A DNA stretch of 64,000 nucleotides from Streptomyces humidus (lineage in GTDB: Bacteria; Actinomycetota; Actinomycetes; Streptomycetales; Streptomycetaceae). The stretch spans positions 62,001-126,000 of the forward strand of contig NZ_BMTL01000017.1 in the NCBI RefSeq assembly GCF_014649655.1, given 5' to 3'. The position numbers were made by a program, and so were the translations under genes. How positions within the stretch are numbered: the stretch's first letter is position 1; every line of letters begins with the position of its first letter. Of this stretch, positions 61,701 through 64,000 are shown one piece after another. The notes below the pieces were generated by a model that had not been told where the DNA came from, did not search any database, and worked only from the letters and a program-made list of their open reading frames with translations.

Positions 61701-62009
61701 CGGCCCGGTGCCCAGCGCGAGGTCCGCGACCGCCGCCGTCACGGCGGCGACACCCGCCACCAGCAGGGGAGTCCGGCCTCCTTCGCGCGCGTAGCGCTGC
61801 CCGAAACCGATGTGCCGGGCCTCCGCCTCGTCCAGGGCTCGCGCGTAGGCCTCGTACTCCTCGGCGGCCGTCTGCGCCATGACGTCCAGCGCGCCGCGCG
61901 CCCGCGTCAGCAGCGCCTGCCGGTCGGCCCGCCCGCCCGACCGGCGCACCTCCTCCTCCACGGCCCGCGCCAACAGCCGCTCGGCGTCCGCCCTATGACC
62001 GTCCCGCAT
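58743..62009 (-). CDS. Large STAND NTPase: NB-ARC plus TPR protein
   Basis: A 1088-residue protein. N-terminal helical region with two hydrophobic segments (about 80-125: LLVAGVAAVTAAVADLALG, GAGVTVGVVGAAATVAKVAG), then an NB-ARC NTPase (about 215-500) with P-loop HGDPGSGRTTLA, Walker B VTVILDDASD and the GLPLALRVAG motif, a winged-helix-like segment (YRLHDLVRAFAQARL), and a long C-terminal TPR solenoid (about 600-1040). Unlike SARP/AfsR-type relatives it has no DNA-binding domain. STAND proteins are signal-triggered oligomerising switches; some act in phage defence, but no effector domain is recognisable. GGAGGGGGAC supports the ATG at 62009. Confidence 0.88.
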   Translation of the reverse strand: MRDGHRADAERLLARAVEEEVRRSGGRADRQALLTRARGALDVMAQTAAEEYEAYARALDEAEARHIGFGQRYAREGGRTPLLVAGVAAVTAAVADLALGTGPGTALGAGVTVGVVGAAATVAKVAGSHLPAAHHRAGEAGQPGGAEQLRLQWLTALEVRGIRPFLDQQRVLRATTGSKKLPGPRLRGTDKSAAARGRSVLQQSFAQLPEPAGPFTGRRTELAQIRQWVQASRAGTETRPTVVVLHGDPGSGRTTLAVRAAHDLRDHFRGACVVDLRGDSAQETPLSTRDALLHLLNRLGAPREQLLFRERSSAEQQVRRLGELYHQHLTGLPVTVILDDASDPEQVRTLVPERSESLVLVTARTPLALPAELSPRVHELAVRPLEAAGAEELLGAAAQDVSGPYDAESADRITRLCGGLPLALRVAGSSLGPRSPRALAADLGAYGPVQPVERALWLRYTDQPDATRRLLRRLALAGRASLGAAAAAALLATDRAEAARHLTVLADAGLVDHVRGDRYRLHDLVRAFAQARLLDEEPQSERAAAQERLIVSYAELADSVLRLVDGNMSTRSDRFTPHGFTSLDEALRWLDDESSFITSTLRHAEGVDQNAVMSLLGALCDYCLLRGDLYRLGEISELAQSVGQDLLVRSVQWRTGIAARQLGELDKARTTLSSVVDLYLQAHHDAGAARALCSLGITLHHQGQLKEAAAKLREAMALQSAPELATDRAWTMHALAAVERDRAQLAEALDLLTRSLVLHREGGSVHGEAWAHFQLGQLHLRRGDVERARTDLRRALDLYGRTRDSRGEAWALTQLARARLIAGEPGPAAEDLRRAAARHRDNEDARGEAWTVYYLGLALEETGDLDHAVRELERSRSLFSRMRDVYGLACARHHSARVTRDQRAAQTGSLRNSGFARQLLVDARADFQRIGVAHGEAWTCLELAIVDAGNTRAQAALALCEEAAALFASYGDRRGEDWARFLRCTLLPYAAPGGVEVGTAVAQEELAQLVRADHPLRDTGLTECLEAYGLLLERGVHLESGWQAWRLGLVPGRPAREVMGVEVMGVEVMGVEVNAAPHPTAPPEADPR
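58791..58838 (-). repeat. 15-bp tandem repeat at the 3' end of the STAND gene
   Basis: Three exact units CACCTCCACGCCCAT plus a partial fourth encode MGVEV repeats close to the C-terminus of the STAND protein. Confidence 0.85.
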
Positions 62010-62258
62010 GTCCCGTCCCCCTCCGGCGGTCACCGCTTTCCTTGGTCAAGTGTGCTGCGGTCGGCTGCGCAGCGCGAGGGGGCGTGGGCCCCTGCCGGCC
62101 GCCCCGCGGACCCGTACTTCCCGAGCCCGTACTCCCCGCACCCTTCCCCGCGCTCCTCCTCTCCGCCCCGGTGTGCGGTCGCCCGGTCGCCGGGGTGACG
62201 TCACCGGCGGGACATGCCTGCCGCCTCTCGGGCCGGGTACTGCGGCAGGATGGACTCC

Positions 62259-64000
<1,742 letters not shown>

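Noticed and set aside
61775..61835. CGCGCGTAG and GCGCGTAGG sequences resembling the nucleoside palindrome
   Set aside because: Only half of the element matches, and it lies inside the STAND coding sequence.

Overview
The window is very GC-rich DNA with the codon bias, GTG/TTG starts and lipobox/sortase proteins of a Streptomyces chromosome. Gene content and order (add, the afsQ1/afsQ2/sigQ locus, deoC, a purine nucleoside phosphorylase, accA2, pccB/pccE, a class III adenylate cyclase, hutH, a cystathionine gamma-synthase, ilvA, greA, mca) match what I remember of the conserved core of S. coelicolor around SCO4897-SCO4975. This is memory, not a search. I see no phage, insertion sequence, CRISPR array, rRNA or tRNA.

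Layout. 1-3.5 kb: an MFS exporter divergent from a LysR regulator, and an alpha/beta hydrolase. 3.6-21 kb: genes for nucleoside and deoxyribose breakdown (add; deoC with one complete and one half-length aldehyde dehydrogenase; a phosphohexomutase/phosphopentomutase-type enzyme; purine nucleoside phosphorylase). These are interrupted by the afsQ signalling locus (lipoprotein, AfsQ2 kinase, AfsQ1 regulator, divergent sigQ), a uridine-kinase-like gene and small secreted or membrane proteins. 21-24.4 kb: a gamma-glutamylcyclotransferase-like protein, an LpdA-type flavoprotein and a DeoR regulator. 24.6-31 kb: the acyl-CoA carboxylase set (AccA2, PccB, PccE), Maf and biotin ligase. 31-37 kb: adenylate cyclase, enoyl-CoA hydratase, a GAF-GGDEF protein and histidine ammonia-lyase. 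37-42.6 kb: cell-surface proteins (lipoprotein, LAXTG sortase substrate, L,D-transpeptidase) and an FtsX/MacB-type ABC transporter. 42.9-51.5 kb: a MmyB-type regulator divergent from an alcohol dehydrogenase, an S51 peptidase and serine hydrolase pair, a cystathionine gamma-synthase, and a sigma-like protein coupled to a small membrane protein. 51.6-64 kb: MarR regulator, threonine ammonia-lyase, a drug-type ABC exporter, greA, the mycothiol amidase mca, a large NB-ARC/TPR STAND protein, and a thioredoxin-fold DUF255 protein that runs off the end.

The most coherent signal not explained by single genes is a perfect 12-bp palindrome, CTACGCGCGTAG. I found it three times, each 16-25 bp upstream of a nucleoside-catabolism start codon (add, deoC, purine nucleoside phosphorylase). 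Together with the mutase, these genes form a logical pathway: deamination of adenosine, phosphorolysis, pentose-phosphate isomerisation, aldol cleavage and oxidation of the released acetaldehyde. They are probably one regulon whose regulator cannot be identified from the window alone. The second regulatory signal is a set of three GTGAC half-sites upstream of sigQ, two of them spaced exactly as in the AfsQ1 consensus. Other points of interest are a G-tract array after sigQ, the catalytically empty half-aldehyde dehydrogenase, and several unassigned operator-like palindromes.
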